From the NCBI GenBank assembly GCA_965366625.1, contig CBDUGP010000028.1, positions 1 to 64,000 of the forward strand: 64,000 bases of DNA, written 5' to 3'. Origin of the DNA: JAUIJL01 sp965366625. GTDB lineage: Bacteria > Acidobacteriota > Thermoanaerobaculia > Multivoradales > J023. Position numbers and translations under genes: made by a program. How positions within the stretch are numbered: position 1 is the stretch's first letter; the number at the start of each line of letters is the position of its first letter. The notes under the pieces are model-generated. The model saw nothing but the letters and a program-made list of their open reading frames with translations, ran no database searches and was not told where the DNA came from. This document shows positions 51,417-60,889 of this stretch, in pieces.

Positions 51417-51664
51417 ACCGAAACCTCATGGGACTTAGACAGAAGAGAACTTACGCCTCTTGACTGCCTCCTGTAGATCCACTAGTGTTCTCTTGCAAAT
51501 GCGGATTCATCGCCCCGATGCCCATGGGCTCGGGATTGAGAATTACCCCGGCAGATGACCCGGCATTGAAAGTGCAGTATAAGCTCCGAGCCGGCTCGGA
51601 GCGACCCTGCCGCAGCCACTATCCCGCAATTCATGTAGATTCCCATTTAGGAGCTCGATAGCCG

Positions 51665-52732
51665 ATGGCCAGGACCAGCACCAAAGCACCGCCGCCGACC
51701 GACAAAAGCAAAGCACTCGAAGGCGCTCTCGGGCAAATTGAGCGGCAATTCGGCAAAGGCGCCATTATGCGGCTGGGTCAGCAGGAGATCCTCGGCATTG
51801 CAGCGATTCCGACCGGCTCCTTGGCGGTGGATCATGCCATCGGCATCGGTGGCTTTCCCCGCGGTCGTGTTGTAGAGGTCTACGGTCCGGAGTCGTCGGG
51901 TAAAACCACCCTGGCCCTTTCGGTCGTTGGCCAGGCCCAGCGCCTCGGCGGAACGGCGGCTTTTATCGACGCCGAGCACGCCCTCGACGCCGAATACGCC
52001 CAGAAGCTCGGCGTCGACATCGACAATCTTTTCGTCTCGCAGCCCGATAGCGGCGAGCAGGCTTTGGAAATCGCCGAGGTTCTGGTGCGCTCCAACGCCG
52101 TCGACGTGGTGGTAATCGATTCCGTGGCGGCTTTGGTGCCAAGGGCTGAACTCGAGGGCGAGATGGGCGATACCCATGTCGGCCTCCAAGCTCGATTGAT
52201 GTCCCAGGCGTTGCGCAAGCTGACCGCCATCGTCGCCAAATCCAAGACCTGCTTGGTGTTCATCAACCAAATCCGAGAGAAGATCGGCGTGATGTTCGGC
52301 AGCCCCGAAACCACCACCGGTGGGCGCGCCCTGAAATTTTACTCCTCGGTGCGCATCGACATCCGTCGGATTGCCTCGCTCAAAAACGGCGATGTGATCG
52401 TCGGCAGCCGGTCCAAGGTCAAGGTGGTCAAGAACAAGACCGCGGCACCTTTCCGCCAAGCGGAATTCGATATCGATTACAACGAAGGCATTTCCCGTAG
52501 CGGTGAGTTAGTGGATTTGGGGGTCGAGCACAATCTCGTCGTCAAGAGTGGTGCCTGGTATGCTTACGGCGATGTCCGTCTCGGTCAGGGTCGGGAGAAC
52601 GCGAAGCAATTCCTGAGGGATAACGACGATCTCGCCGACGAGCTCGAAGTGAAGCTGCGCGACGCCATGGGTTTGAAAGCGTTGGATTTGCCTCAAAAAG
52701 AGGCGGACCCCGAAATAGCCGGCTCGGATTGA
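51665..52732 (+). CDS. recA: recombinase A
   Basis: The 355-residue protein is full length: Walker A GPESSGKTTLAL (about 74-85), FIDAEHALDAEYAQKLG, VVVIDSVAALVPRAELEGEMGD (Walker B and L1) and L2 at QIREKIGVMFGSPETTTGGRALKFY. The start has TAGGAG 11 bases upstream. RecA polymerises on single-stranded DNA and catalyses strand exchange; it also induces the SOS response. No LexA box could be identified in the 248-bp upstream gap. Its C-terminus is acidic as usual. Confidence 0.98.
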   Translation: MARTSTKAPPPTDKSKALEGALGQIERQFGKGAIMRLGQQEILGIAAIPTGSLAVDHAIGIGGFPRGRVVEVYGPESSGKTTLALSVVGQAQRLGGTAAFIDAEHALDAEYAQKLGVDIDNLFVSQPDSGEQALEIAEVLVRSNAVDVVVIDSVAALVPRAELEGEMGDTHVGLQARLMSQALRKLTAIVAKSKTCLVFINQIREKIGVMFGSPETTTGGRALKFYSSVRIDIRRIASLKNGDVIVGSRSKVKVVKNKTAAPFRQAEFDIDYNEGISRSGELVDLGVEHNLVVKSGAWYAYGDVRLGQGRENAKQFLRDNDDLADELEVKLRDAMGLKALDLPQKEADPEIAGSD

Positions 52733-52809
52733 AGGAGCGCCGGCTACATAGCCGGGCTGCCCTCCGACCCCGTTTGCAGGCCAACGCATAACCCAGCGAT
52801 TGCGGCTTA

Positions 52810-52835
52810 GGACCCGGAAATTTTGTTCCGGGTCC
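52810..52835 (+). terminator. hairpin downstream of recA
   Basis: A perfect 10-bp stem (GGACCCGGAA / TTCCGGGTCC) with a 6-base loop lies 78 bp after the recA stop. It has no U run, so it may be a rho-independent terminator of weak type or part of a repeat. Confidence 0.5.
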
Positions 52836-52890
52836 GGCGCCGGCTCTACCTCCGAGACGGAAAGCTCTAACGTTCCGATCTGGTGGAGCC

Positions 52891-54873
52891 ATGCGTAAGC
52901 CCATTCTTCTACTTTCGTGTTTCTTCGTTCTTTCAGCGGCCCAGAGCCTGTCGGCTCTGACTCCTAAGATTCAGCTGGACGTGCCGATGGTGGTTTCCGG
53001 CACGCCGCTGAAAATGGACGTCAATCTCTCCTACGTGAGGCCGTCCGAGACGATCGGCGCACAAGTGCTGCTCGACGGCCAAAATGTCGGCAGAGTGGTG
53101 TTGAAAGCCGGTCAACACGCGGTCGTTCTCGACGACGTTCGTCCCAAAGCGGGCGCCCACACCGTGACCCTCAAATCCGCGAGCCTAGAAGTCTCTCAGG
53201 ATTTCCACTTGGTCTCGGGATGGTTGTCGATCGCGCCACCGCTGATCGCCATCTTATTGGCGCTGCTGTTCAAAGACGTCCTGCTTTCCCTCTTCCTCGG
53301 CATCCTGAGCGGCGCCTGGATCCTCCAAGGATGGGATCCCTTCGCGGCGTTCGGCCGCACCGCCGATACCTACATCGTCGGCGCGTTGGTGGATGCGGAC
53401 CGGCTTGCGATCATCGTATTCACTTGTTTCTTGGGCGGCATGGTGGGGTTGATCACCAAGAGCGGTGGTACCCACGGGGTGATTGAGCTACTGACCCCCT
53501 ACGCCACTTCCCAGCGTCGCGGCCAGCTGGCCACTGCGGCCATGGGCATGCTGATCTTCTTTGACGATTATGCCAACACCCTGATCGTGGGTCCGACCAT
53601 GCGTCCGATCACCGATCGTCTGAAAATCAGTCGTGAAAAGTTGGCGTATATCGTGGATTCGACCGCTGCTCCGGTGGTGTGTCTCTTCCCGATTTCGACC
53701 TGGGTCGGCTTTGAACTCGGTCTGATCGGCGAGGCGTTCAAGAGCATCGGCCTGGAGGTGGACCCTTACACCACTTTCATCGGCTCCATTCCTTATCGCT
53801 TCTACCCCATCTTCGCCCTGACTCTGGTCATCACCTTGGCCCTGTCCCGATACGACTTCGGACCCATGCGGGCCGCCGAGCACCGCGCTCGGACCACCGG
53901 CCAAGTGCTGGCTCCGGACGCTCGTCCCATCGCCGACTATTCCACCGACGAAGTGGAGCCACCGGCCGACGCTCCGAAACGGGCCATCAATGCCCTGTTG
54001 CCGATCGTCACGGTGATTTTGATGACCCTCGTGGGCATCTATCGAACCGGCGCCAATAGTTTGGCTTCGTCCGGTGTCGACACTTCCGGCATGGGCACCG
54101 ACCAATATCTGCGCACTCTGCTGGAGAACGCCAACAGCTACCACGCCCTATTGTGGGCCTCGCTGTCGGGCATGATCGTGGCCCTGCTGCTGACGGTATC
54201 CCAGCGGATTCTGCCCGTAGAAGCGGCGATCCGTTCGATGTTCGCCGGCATCAAAGCCATGCTGATGGCTTTGATGGTGTTGACGTTGGCTTGGTCGTTG
54301 TCGGATGTTTGCAGCGGCCTGGACACGGCGCAATTCTTAGTGGGGTTGACCCAACACAGCTTGTCGCCGGTCTTCCTGCCGGTCTTGACCTTTGTGCTGT
54401 CGGCCGCGGTGGCCTTTGCGACGGGCAGTTCCTGGGGCACCATGGGTATTCTCGAGCCGCTGGTGATTCCCATCGCCCATCAGCTTTGCCTGAGGGCCGG
54501 CATGGAGGTTTGGAGCGAGCCTTACCAAGCGTTGATGCTCGCCACGATCGCTTCGGTGCTCACCGGCAGTGTGTGGGGAGACCATTGCTCGCCGATCTCC
54601 GACACCACGATTTTGTCGTCCATGGCTTCGGGCTGTGACCACATTGCGCACGTCCGTACCCAGCTGCCCTATGCGCTGAGCTTGGGCTTGTTGTCGATTG
54701 TGACCGCTTCCCTGTCGGTGGGCCTCGGGGTGTCGCCTTGGGTTTTCGTCGGATTGGGCATCATGGTGATCGTCGGGGTGGTGTTGGGTCTTGGAAAACG
54801 CCAAAAAGGCGATGGTGGCGACGAGCCTCAGGAGGGGGCCGGTGCAGCTGAACAGGTGGACGTCGCGGCATGA
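52891..54873 (+). CDS. NhaC-type Na+/H+ antiporter with extra N-terminal domain
   Basis: The 660-residue protein has about 12 hydrophobic segments from residue 110 on. Segments such as LLLFKDVLLSLFLGILSGAW, ATAAMGMLIFFDDYANTLIVG and AFATGSSWGTMGILEPLVIPI are those of the NhaC/DASS-like antiporter group. The first 110 residues are unusual: a signal-peptide-like start (LLLSCFFVLSAAQSLSA) followed by an Ig-like beta domain (residues 25-105) that would lie outside the membrane. The gene overlaps the next gene by 4 bp (ATGA). Substrate ions are inferred from the family, not proven. Confidence 0.85.
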   Translation: MRKPILLLSCFFVLSAAQSLSALTPKIQLDVPMVVSGTPLKMDVNLSYVRPSETIGAQVLLDGQNVGRVVLKAGQHAVVLDDVRPKAGAHTVTLKSASLEVSQDFHLVSGWLSIAPPLIAILLALLFKDVLLSLFLGILSGAWILQGWDPFAAFGRTADTYIVGALVDADRLAIIVFTCFLGGMVGLITKSGGTHGVIELLTPYATSQRRGQLATAAMGMLIFFDDYANTLIVGPTMRPITDRLKISREKLAYIVDSTAAPVVCLFPISTWVGFELGLIGEAFKSIGLEVDPYTTFIGSIPYRFYPIFALTLVITLALSRYDFGPMRAAEHRARTTGQVLAPDARPIADYSTDEVEPPADAPKRAINALLPIVTVILMTLVGIYRTGANSLASSGVDTSGMGTDQYLRTLLENANSYHALLWASLSGMIVALLLTVSQRILPVEAAIRSMFAGIKAMLMALMVLTLAWSLSDVCSGLDTAQFLVGLTQHSLSPVFLPVLTFVLSAAVAFATGSSWGTMGILEPLVIPIAHQLCLRAGMEVWSEPYQALMLATIASVLTGSVWGDHCSPISDTTILSSMASGCDHIAHVRTQLPYALSLGLLSIVTASLSVGLGVSPWVFVGLGIMVIVGVVLGLGKRQKGDGGDEPQEGAGAAEQVDVAA

Positions 54874-56906
54874 GTGAGGCCCGGGATCCGTTCTCGGACC
54901 CGGGTCCGATGGCTCTCGGCCGTTTGCCGGCCGCCGTCGTTTGGCTCGGGATCTTCGGCATGCTCTGGATTTCCTTTGCCCAGCTCTTCTTGAGCTTTCC
55001 GGTGCTTTACGACACGGATTCCTACTTTCATCTGAGCGTCGGACGGCTCTACGCCGAACACGGTCTCGTCGATGATTTGCCTTGGGCCCGATTCTCCGCG
55101 CTTCACGAGGGTTTCGGCGACAAGGAAGTGCTCTTTCACATCTTTCTGGCACCGTTCGCTTCCGGGGAATCTCCGGAAGTGGGTGGGCGATGGGCCCTGG
55201 CTTTTTGGAACGCTTTGGTGGTCGTGGTGTTGGCGGCGGTCGGCCGACGCCTAGCCGGATCCTGGGGGCTGTTGGCGCCGCTTTTGGTCTACGCCGGCTC
55301 TTACGATTTCATCGGCCGATTGATCCGCTTGCGCCCTGAGACCCCGGCGCTCTTGCTGTTCATCGCCGCCGCCCTCTGTGTCGGCTCGGGTCGATATCGA
55401 GGGTTGGGTTTCGTCGCTTTTTTGTTCACCCTTTCCTACACCGCTTTCCATGCGCTCTTGGGTTTGTGTGGATTGTGGTTTCTGCAGGCCGCCTGGGTCC
55501 GCGGCCGAATACGCCCGGCGATGGTGGTTTATCCCGTTCTGGGTGCGGTTTTGGCCTTGTGGATCCACCCCCATTTCCCCCATAACCTGGTGATTTGGAA
55601 GATCCAGAGCCTCGATTTTTTCCAAAACAAGGCGGCTCTCGACGTGGGCGAGGAAATCGCTGCCCAGCCGACCGATGTTGTTCTGGGCTACAACCTGCCT
55701 TGGCTGGTGGCGATGGTGGGCATTTGGTTGGCGGGTGGCCGGGGCGGGCGCCTCTTCGCCCATGGCAGCGCTGATCTTCAGCTCACGCAAGAAGAGCCCG
55801 GCTCCGAGAACGTCAGGTCCGAGAACGTCAGGTCCGAGGATGCTGAAGCGCTTCGCGATGCGCTGGTATTGGCCGCCTGCGTCTTCGGTGTGCTCTACCT
55901 TTTGATGCTGCGATTTTCGACCCACTTCTTACCTTTGGCCACCCTGGCGATTTTGGCGTGCGTCGGCAGGCCGTCGAAATGGATGCCTTTGCCCGGCCGC
56001 GGCCGAGTGCCGCTGGTGTTGGTGCTGGTCTTGGCCTTGGGCGCCGGCGGTTGGCGCGCGGGCCATTTGCTGAGTCTGCTGGCGGCTCCGCCCGCCGAGG
56101 GTTCGAGGGAAGCGGATTGGAGACAATTCGCCACCGCCGTTCCACCGGACGCCAAGGTTGCTGCTTGGTGGGGGCATACCCAGACCTACGTGTTCTTTGC
56201 CCCCCAAGGCAGGTACTTGAATGTGCTCGATCCCGTCTTTATGGCGGTGCCCTATCCAGAGGTGTATCAGGCCCAACGCCAAGTCTTCGACGGTTTGGAG
56301 CCGGACGTGCCACGGGTTTTGGTCGATCAGCTGGACTCCGACTTCCTGGCTGCCTCCCGCAATCACCGCTACCCGAGTCTTTTTGAGCGTTTAAGGCACG
56401 ATCCCCGGATCGGTACGCGTTATCAGGGTCATTCCCTGCTCTTTCAGCTGCGGCCGGGAAATAATGATCGCTTCGTGCTCGGTTGGCGCCGGGTACCCCC
56501 TGGATTCGAGCTGCCGATCGCCGGCGATGTGTCGATCGTCGACTGGCCGGCCTATCCGCTCGCTACCGAGCCGCGGATTCGGGCGGTTGAAGGGTATGTG
56601 GATGCCCTTCGATTCGGCGACGAAGGGTGTCTCGCCATGGTCCACGATTTCCTAGTCGAGCCGTCCGAGGCGGGCTTCCGTAGCTGGGAGCTGGCGCCCT
56701 ATGGGCCGACGACCCTGTGGCTCGACCAAAAGCTGTTGGTCTCGACTCGGGCCAGCATGGAAGCGTTTCTCGGCAGGGGCCTTCGGCTGACCGCCGAACT
56801 CGAAGTGGGCAGTCACCGGTGGACGGTGCTCACCTGCCGAGGCGAAAAGATCGGGCAAGGAGATTCTCCCTACAGTGGCTTCTACCTACTCGATCGAAGT
56901 CCGTAG
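54870..56906 (+). CDS. polytopic membrane protein, possible GT-C-like
   Basis: The 678-residue protein has an N-terminal membrane segment near 22-48, a conserved-looking loop DTDSYFHLSVGRLYAEHGLVDDLPWARFS near 49-77 and eight to ten membrane segments up to about 400. A soluble C-terminal domain follows, with YPLATEPRIRAVEGYVDALRF near 560. The Asp-containing first loop resembles GT-C mannosyl/arabinosyltransferases, but no family can be named with confidence. A perfect 15-bp duplication (55803-55832) produces SENVRSENVR in a cytoplasmic loop. It is co-transcribed with the antiporter. Confidence 0.6.
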   Translation: MSEARDPFSDPGPMALGRLPAAVVWLGIFGMLWISFAQLFLSFPVLYDTDSYFHLSVGRLYAEHGLVDDLPWARFSALHEGFGDKEVLFHIFLAPFASGESPEVGGRWALAFWNALVVVVLAAVGRRLAGSWGLLAPLLVYAGSYDFIGRLIRLRPETPALLLFIAAALCVGSGRYRGLGFVAFLFTLSYTAFHALLGLCGLWFLQAAWVRGRIRPAMVVYPVLGAVLALWIHPHFPHNLVIWKIQSLDFFQNKAALDVGEEIAAQPTDVVLGYNLPWLVAMVGIWLAGGRGGRLFAHGSADLQLTQEEPGSENVRSENVRSEDAEALRDALVLAACVFGVLYLLMLRFSTHFLPLATLAILACVGRPSKWMPLPGRGRVPLVLVLVLALGAGGWRAGHLLSLLAAPPAEGSREADWRQFATAVPPDAKVAAWWGHTQTYVFFAPQGRYLNVLDPVFMAVPYPEVYQAQRQVFDGLEPDVPRVLVDQLDSDFLAASRNHRYPSLFERLRHDPRIGTRYQGHSLLFQLRPGNNDRFVLGWRRVPPGFELPIAGDVSIVDWPAYPLATEPRIRAVEGYVDALRFGDEGCLAMVHDFLVEPSEAGFRSWELAPYGPTTLWLDQKLLVSTRASMEAFLGRGLRLTAELEVGSHRWTVLTCRGEKIGQGDSPYSGFYLLDRSP

Positions 56907-57053
56907 GGCTCTTGTGGACGAAATGCCGTCTAGTCGAACGGGCTTTGCAATTGCACTGGACCGCGGCCCGCAAACCTCTTGCCGGTGGTGGTCGACACCG
57001 GTATCCACTAAACTTCTTGCATCCTTTCCGTCTCAAGTCAGCTCGAGGACCCT

Positions 57054-58880
57054 ATGTATACGAGCCCCACACGTCTGAAAGCATCGCCCTTTGCCGTCTT
57101 GATCCTGATGGGGATCTCGATGACGGCGACCTCATCCGCTCAAACCGGAACCACTCGCGAGGGTATTCACGTGGTTCGTCCGGGCGACACGCTGGAATCC
57201 TTAGCGTTGCAATATATGGGCTCTTCCGAGCTTTGGCGGGACATCTGGGAGAGGAATCCGGAGATCAAGAATCCCCATTTCCTACGCCCGGGCGACAAGG
57301 TCCTGCTGCCGTTTCGTCGCCTGCCGAACGAGAGCGCATTTGTTTCCAAGCTATCGAATCGAGTTGAGCAATGGCGGCCGCCGCTCGCCCGCGAGCCATC
57401 CACCATTTACGACGTCTTGCGGGCCATGGACCAATTGGAAACGGGCAAGCGTTCTTCGGCTGAGATTTCCTTCCCCGATCTTTCCTTGCTGCGTCTGAAC
57501 GAGGAATCGAAGATTATTCTCGAGCCCACCTCACGGCTCGGCACCACCGTCGACCGCCGGCAGGTTGAGTTGGTGACGGGTCAAGTCGATCTCGAAGGGG
57601 AAAGCTCTGATGCATCCCCGAGTTCGTCGATCCAATTGGTTATGGGCGACGCCAAAGCCGCCCCTCAACCGTCGGAGAGCGGTGAATTGCGAACCCGAGC
57701 GCGCATGGCCGAAAGCACTGCCCAATTGATGGTCTATAGCGGTTCCAGCGAGTTAGAAGCCGGCGGCGCCAAAGTGGCCGTGGATGAAGGCATGGGCTCG
57801 TCGGCAAAGAAGGGCGAAGCGCCGTCTCCACCGGAAGAGCTGTTGGACGCGCCTGAACTTGCCCAGCCCGCGGACGGTGCTGAGTTGGCGACCCCCCGCC
57901 CCGGCTTCTCCTGGTCGTCCGTCGACGGCGCCAGGGATTACACGCTGGAAGTCTGTTTTGACGCCGTTTGCGGAGTTCTCGAGCGACGGGTGGTGGGTTG
58001 GACGAAAACCGAGTGGAAACCCGAGGGCAACCTGCCGATCAGCAAACTCTTCTGGCGGGTGACCGCCACCAGTCCCTCGGGACTGGACGGTTATCCTGCC
58101 ACTTCCCGTCCGTTCGAAGTCACCAGTGACCAAGAAGACCAAAGACCACCGTCGGTAGCGTTCAAAGTCGACGGCACCCACTTGCCCCCGCGCTACGGGC
58201 TCAACCGCCATTGGGTGCTCGGTCGGGGCACCTTGTTGGAGGCCCAGGCGGACGACGGTGAGAGTGGCTTGGAGCGTTGGATTCCCTTGCTCGACGGCGA
58301 AGAAGTATCACCCCAGGCGTGGAGTTCTGGGCCGTGGGAAGCGGGAGTCGAGCATGAAGCGTCTTTCGTTGCGGTCGATCGAGCCGACAACCGTGCCGAG
58401 CTGGAGCCGGTACCATTCGTCTTTGACGATCAACCGCCCACTCTAACCTGGGGTTTGGAGCACGTCGGTCCCCAAGGCACCTTGGAAGCGCCGGCTTCGG
58501 TCTTTGACGGGTTGCCTTGGAATCCTAGTCGTCAATCCTTGTCGATCAACGATCCCCACAGCTGGTTGCCCTGGCGAAAGCAAATCTGGACTCTGGATCG
58601 CGATCCGCGGCAAATTCTCATCCGCCCCAACAGACCCGTGCGAGTTCGGGTCAACGGATCGTCAGAGGTGGTGCTCGGTCCGGAGCGTGGTTTGTGGATC
58701 TTGGCCGAAGACGCCATTTGTGAAGTCATCGATCGATTCGACTACGGTTCGGTGCTGGAGGTTGAGGGCGGTTTCTTGAACAAGAGCACGGTATTGGACT
58801 TCGAGATCGAAGCCAGGGACCCCGTAGACAACCGGGTCCAAGGGGTCTTGAAGCTGGAAACCCTCGGTAAGGAAAAATAG
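57054..58880 (+). CDS. secreted LysM protein with FecR-like and Ig-like domains
   Basis: The 608-residue protein has a signal peptide (about 12-30) and a LysM domain near 38-84 (HVVRPGDTLESLALQYMG then HFLRPGDKVLL), which binds peptidoglycan-like glycans. A FecR-like beta domain follows (RSSAEISFPDLSLLRLNEESKIIL near 135-160), then Ig/FnIII-like modules. It lies 4 bp before the sensor kinase on the same strand, so the pair is probably one signalling unit in which this protein senses the envelope. The exact cue is unknown. Confidence 0.82.
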   Translation: MYTSPTRLKASPFAVLILMGISMTATSSAQTGTTREGIHVVRPGDTLESLALQYMGSSELWRDIWERNPEIKNPHFLRPGDKVLLPFRRLPNESAFVSKLSNRVEQWRPPLAREPSTIYDVLRAMDQLETGKRSSAEISFPDLSLLRLNEESKIILEPTSRLGTTVDRRQVELVTGQVDLEGESSDASPSSSIQLVMGDAKAAPQPSESGELRTRARMAESTAQLMVYSGSSELEAGGAKVAVDEGMGSSAKKGEAPSPPEELLDAPELAQPADGAELATPRPGFSWSSVDGARDYTLEVCFDAVCGVLERRVVGWTKTEWKPEGNLPISKLFWRVTATSPSGLDGYPATSRPFEVTSDQEDQRPPSVAFKVDGTHLPPRYGLNRHWVLGRGTLLEAQADDGESGLERWIPLLDGEEVSPQAWSSGPWEAGVEHEASFVAVDRADNRAELEPVPFVFDDQPPTLTWGLEHVGPQGTLEAPASVFDGLPWNPSRQSLSINDPHSWLPWRKQIWTLDRDPRQILIRPNRPVRVRVNGSSEVVLGPERGLWILAEDAICEVIDRFDYGSVLEVEGGFLNKSTVLDFEIEARDPVDNRVQGVLKLETLGKEK

Positions 58881-58884
58881 GTCG

Positions 58885-60882
58885 ATGGCATCCGACTCAC
58901 TGAAGAAGCTGCGAATTCCGCTGCTGGCCCAGCTGATCTTGGCCCTCGTGCTGATGGGCCTGCTGCCGTTCGCCGTGTCCTTTTTCCAGCTGCAACGCCA
59001 AGCGGAGGTGGTCGAAACCCAGGCCAAGGACAGCCACCACCTGGCCACCCGCACGGCGGTCCAACGGCTTCAAAGCTTTGTCGATACCTTCGTCGGAGTA
59101 GCCCGAGCCATGGCCGAGCACCCGGCGGTGCTCGCCGGACGCCGAGATCAAGCTCTGGGGGATGCCTTGACCGGAACGGTGTCCGCCGTACCGGGTGTTT
59201 TGGCGGTGGGTGTGTTCAATCGCCAAGGGGAATCCGTGGCCCTGGCCCAACGCATGGCGATCGCCGAGAGGATCGGTTCCATCTTCGGAGAGCCGGTCGG
59301 AGAGCCGGTCGATAGCGGTGTTTCAAAGGGCACTCCAAAGCTGGAAATCCTCACCGGAAACTCTGGTGGAAGATTTCTGCGCATCCGCTACCCCTTGGAG
59401 ACGGATCAAGGATTCTTGGTGTTGATCGCCGACGCCCAGCCGATGGAGGTGCTGATTGACGTTCCCGAGCTGGGGGAATCCTTCGAGACCTTGTTGGTCG
59501 ATCGCAATCGCAGGGTTTTGGTCGGTGGCACCGAACGAGACTTGGATCGGTTTCCCGAAGAAGTCTTTGCTTCCGGGTTGGGCAAGGCGGGCTCCTGGTC
59601 GCGAATTTTCCGTGAGCCCGACGAAAACGGCCGGCCCACGGATATCGTCGCTGGACGTGCAGATCTTCTCGATATGCCATGGACGGTGATCTCGCGCCAG
59701 AGCGCATTCGAAGCGGAGCGAGCTAAGGCCGAAATGAAAAAGGTGCGCCTCGCGGCTCTGGCCCTGGCGCTGACCCTTACCTTGTTGATCAGCAGTTTCG
59801 CTTTCGCCACGGTCATTCGACCCCTGCGTCGATTGGTCGCCGCCCAAGCGCAGCTCGTCGGTCAGCCTGCCGAAACCGGAGTCTCGGAAATCGCCCAATT
59901 GGAGGCTTCCTTCCAAGCTTTGCAGCAGCGGATCAAAGACAAAGAGGAGCTGGGGGATATCTTCCTCGGCCGATACCAAATCACGGATTTGGTGGGGTCC
60001 GGGGCCATGGGCTCGGTGTTCCGCGGCTGGGATCCCAAACTCCAGCGGGCCGTGGCGCTCAAGACGATCCATGTCGACACCGACGAGGTCGATCAAGACA
60101 AGCTTTTGGGCAGCTTGCGGGACGAAGCGGCGATCAGCGCGCGCATCCATCAGTCCAATATCGTCACGGTTTACGACATCGAAGATCGCGGCAGCACGGC
60201 ATTTATCGCCATGGAATACGTCGAGGGGGTCAACCTCCAGGGGCTCTTGCGCAAACGCACCCGTTTGCCCGCGTCCGACGCCATACCCATGGGCGCCGGT
60301 CTGGCACGCGGATTGGCCACCGCCCACAGTAATTACTTGGTTCACCACGACGTTAAACCGGCCAATTTGCTCCTGGGATTCGACGGCTCAATCAAGCTGA
60401 CGGATTTCGGCGTTTCCCTTTCGCTGACTGCCGCCAGCCAAAAAAGCGACGTCATCTGTGGCACGCCGGGTTATCTCGCCCCTGAATGTTTCGAAGGCGA
60501 GGGATATACCCCGGGCAGTGATGTGTGGGCATTGGGGGTCGTGCTGTGGGAGTCCGTGGCGGGTTATAACCCTTTTCGGGGTGGCAGCTTGAGGGCGACC
60601 CTCGGGCGCACCATGACCATTCACCCCGAGCCTCTTTCGGACCTATATCCGGACGTGCCGGAGGAATTCTCGGACCTGGTGCGAAGGCTCTTGGTCAAGG
60701 ATCCTGCGGAGCGGCCTTCGGACGGCCAAGAAGTGGCAGAGGAGTTGGAAGATATCTGCCGGCGCTTGAACCTCCATTGGGCGCCGGACTTCTCCGACAT
60801 GATGAAGGAAGCCGAGTCTGAGCCGGCGGCGTTTAAAGACGCGCCGACCATATGGGTCCCCAAAGAGGGCGGGACTGTCTAG
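58885..60882 (+). CDS. sensor Ser/Thr kinase with N-terminal extracytoplasmic domain
   Basis: The 665-residue protein reverses the usual PknB order: membrane segment 1 (about 12-33), a periplasmic sensor domain of dCACHE type (about 35-285), membrane segment 2 (about 290-312), a HAMP-like linker (RPLRRLVAAQAQLVG onward) and the kinase at the C-terminus. P-loop LVGSGAMGSVFRGW (about 367-380) and K392 in VALKTI are kept. The catalytic loop reads HHDVKPANL instead of HRD; the aspartate remains, so activity is expected but RD-type control is altered. DFGVSLSLT is near 505. A 12-bp duplication at 59287-59310 gives GEPVGEPV. The last residues are acidic. It converges with trkH (7 bp between stops). 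Confidence 0.88.
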   Translation: MASDSLKKLRIPLLAQLILALVLMGLLPFAVSFFQLQRQAEVVETQAKDSHHLATRTAVQRLQSFVDTFVGVARAMAEHPAVLAGRRDQALGDALTGTVSAVPGVLAVGVFNRQGESVALAQRMAIAERIGSIFGEPVGEPVDSGVSKGTPKLEILTGNSGGRFLRIRYPLETDQGFLVLIADAQPMEVLIDVPELGESFETLLVDRNRRVLVGGTERDLDRFPEEVFASGLGKAGSWSRIFREPDENGRPTDIVAGRADLLDMPWTVISRQSAFEAERAKAEMKKVRLAALALALTLTLLISSFAFATVIRPLRRLVAAQAQLVGQPAETGVSEIAQLEASFQALQQRIKDKEELGDIFLGRYQITDLVGSGAMGSVFRGWDPKLQRAVALKTIHVDTDEVDQDKLLGSLRDEAAISARIHQSNIVTVYDIEDRGSTAFIAMEYVEGVNLQGLLRKRTRLPASDAIPMGAGLARGLATAHSNYLVHHDVKPANLLLGFDGSIKLTDFGVSLSLTAASQKSDVICGTPGYLAPECFEGEGYTPGSDVWALGVVLWESVAGYNPFRGGSLRATLGRTMTIHPEPLSDLYPDVPEEFSDLVRRLLVKDPAERPSDGQEVAEELEDICRRLNLHWAPDFSDMMKEAESEPAAFKDAPTIWVPKEGGTV

Positions 60883-60889
60883 CCGGCCA

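Noticed and set aside
51417..51664. LexA/SOS box upstream of recA
   Set aside because: GAAC and GTTC half-sites exist but not at the spacing of any LexA consensus I know.
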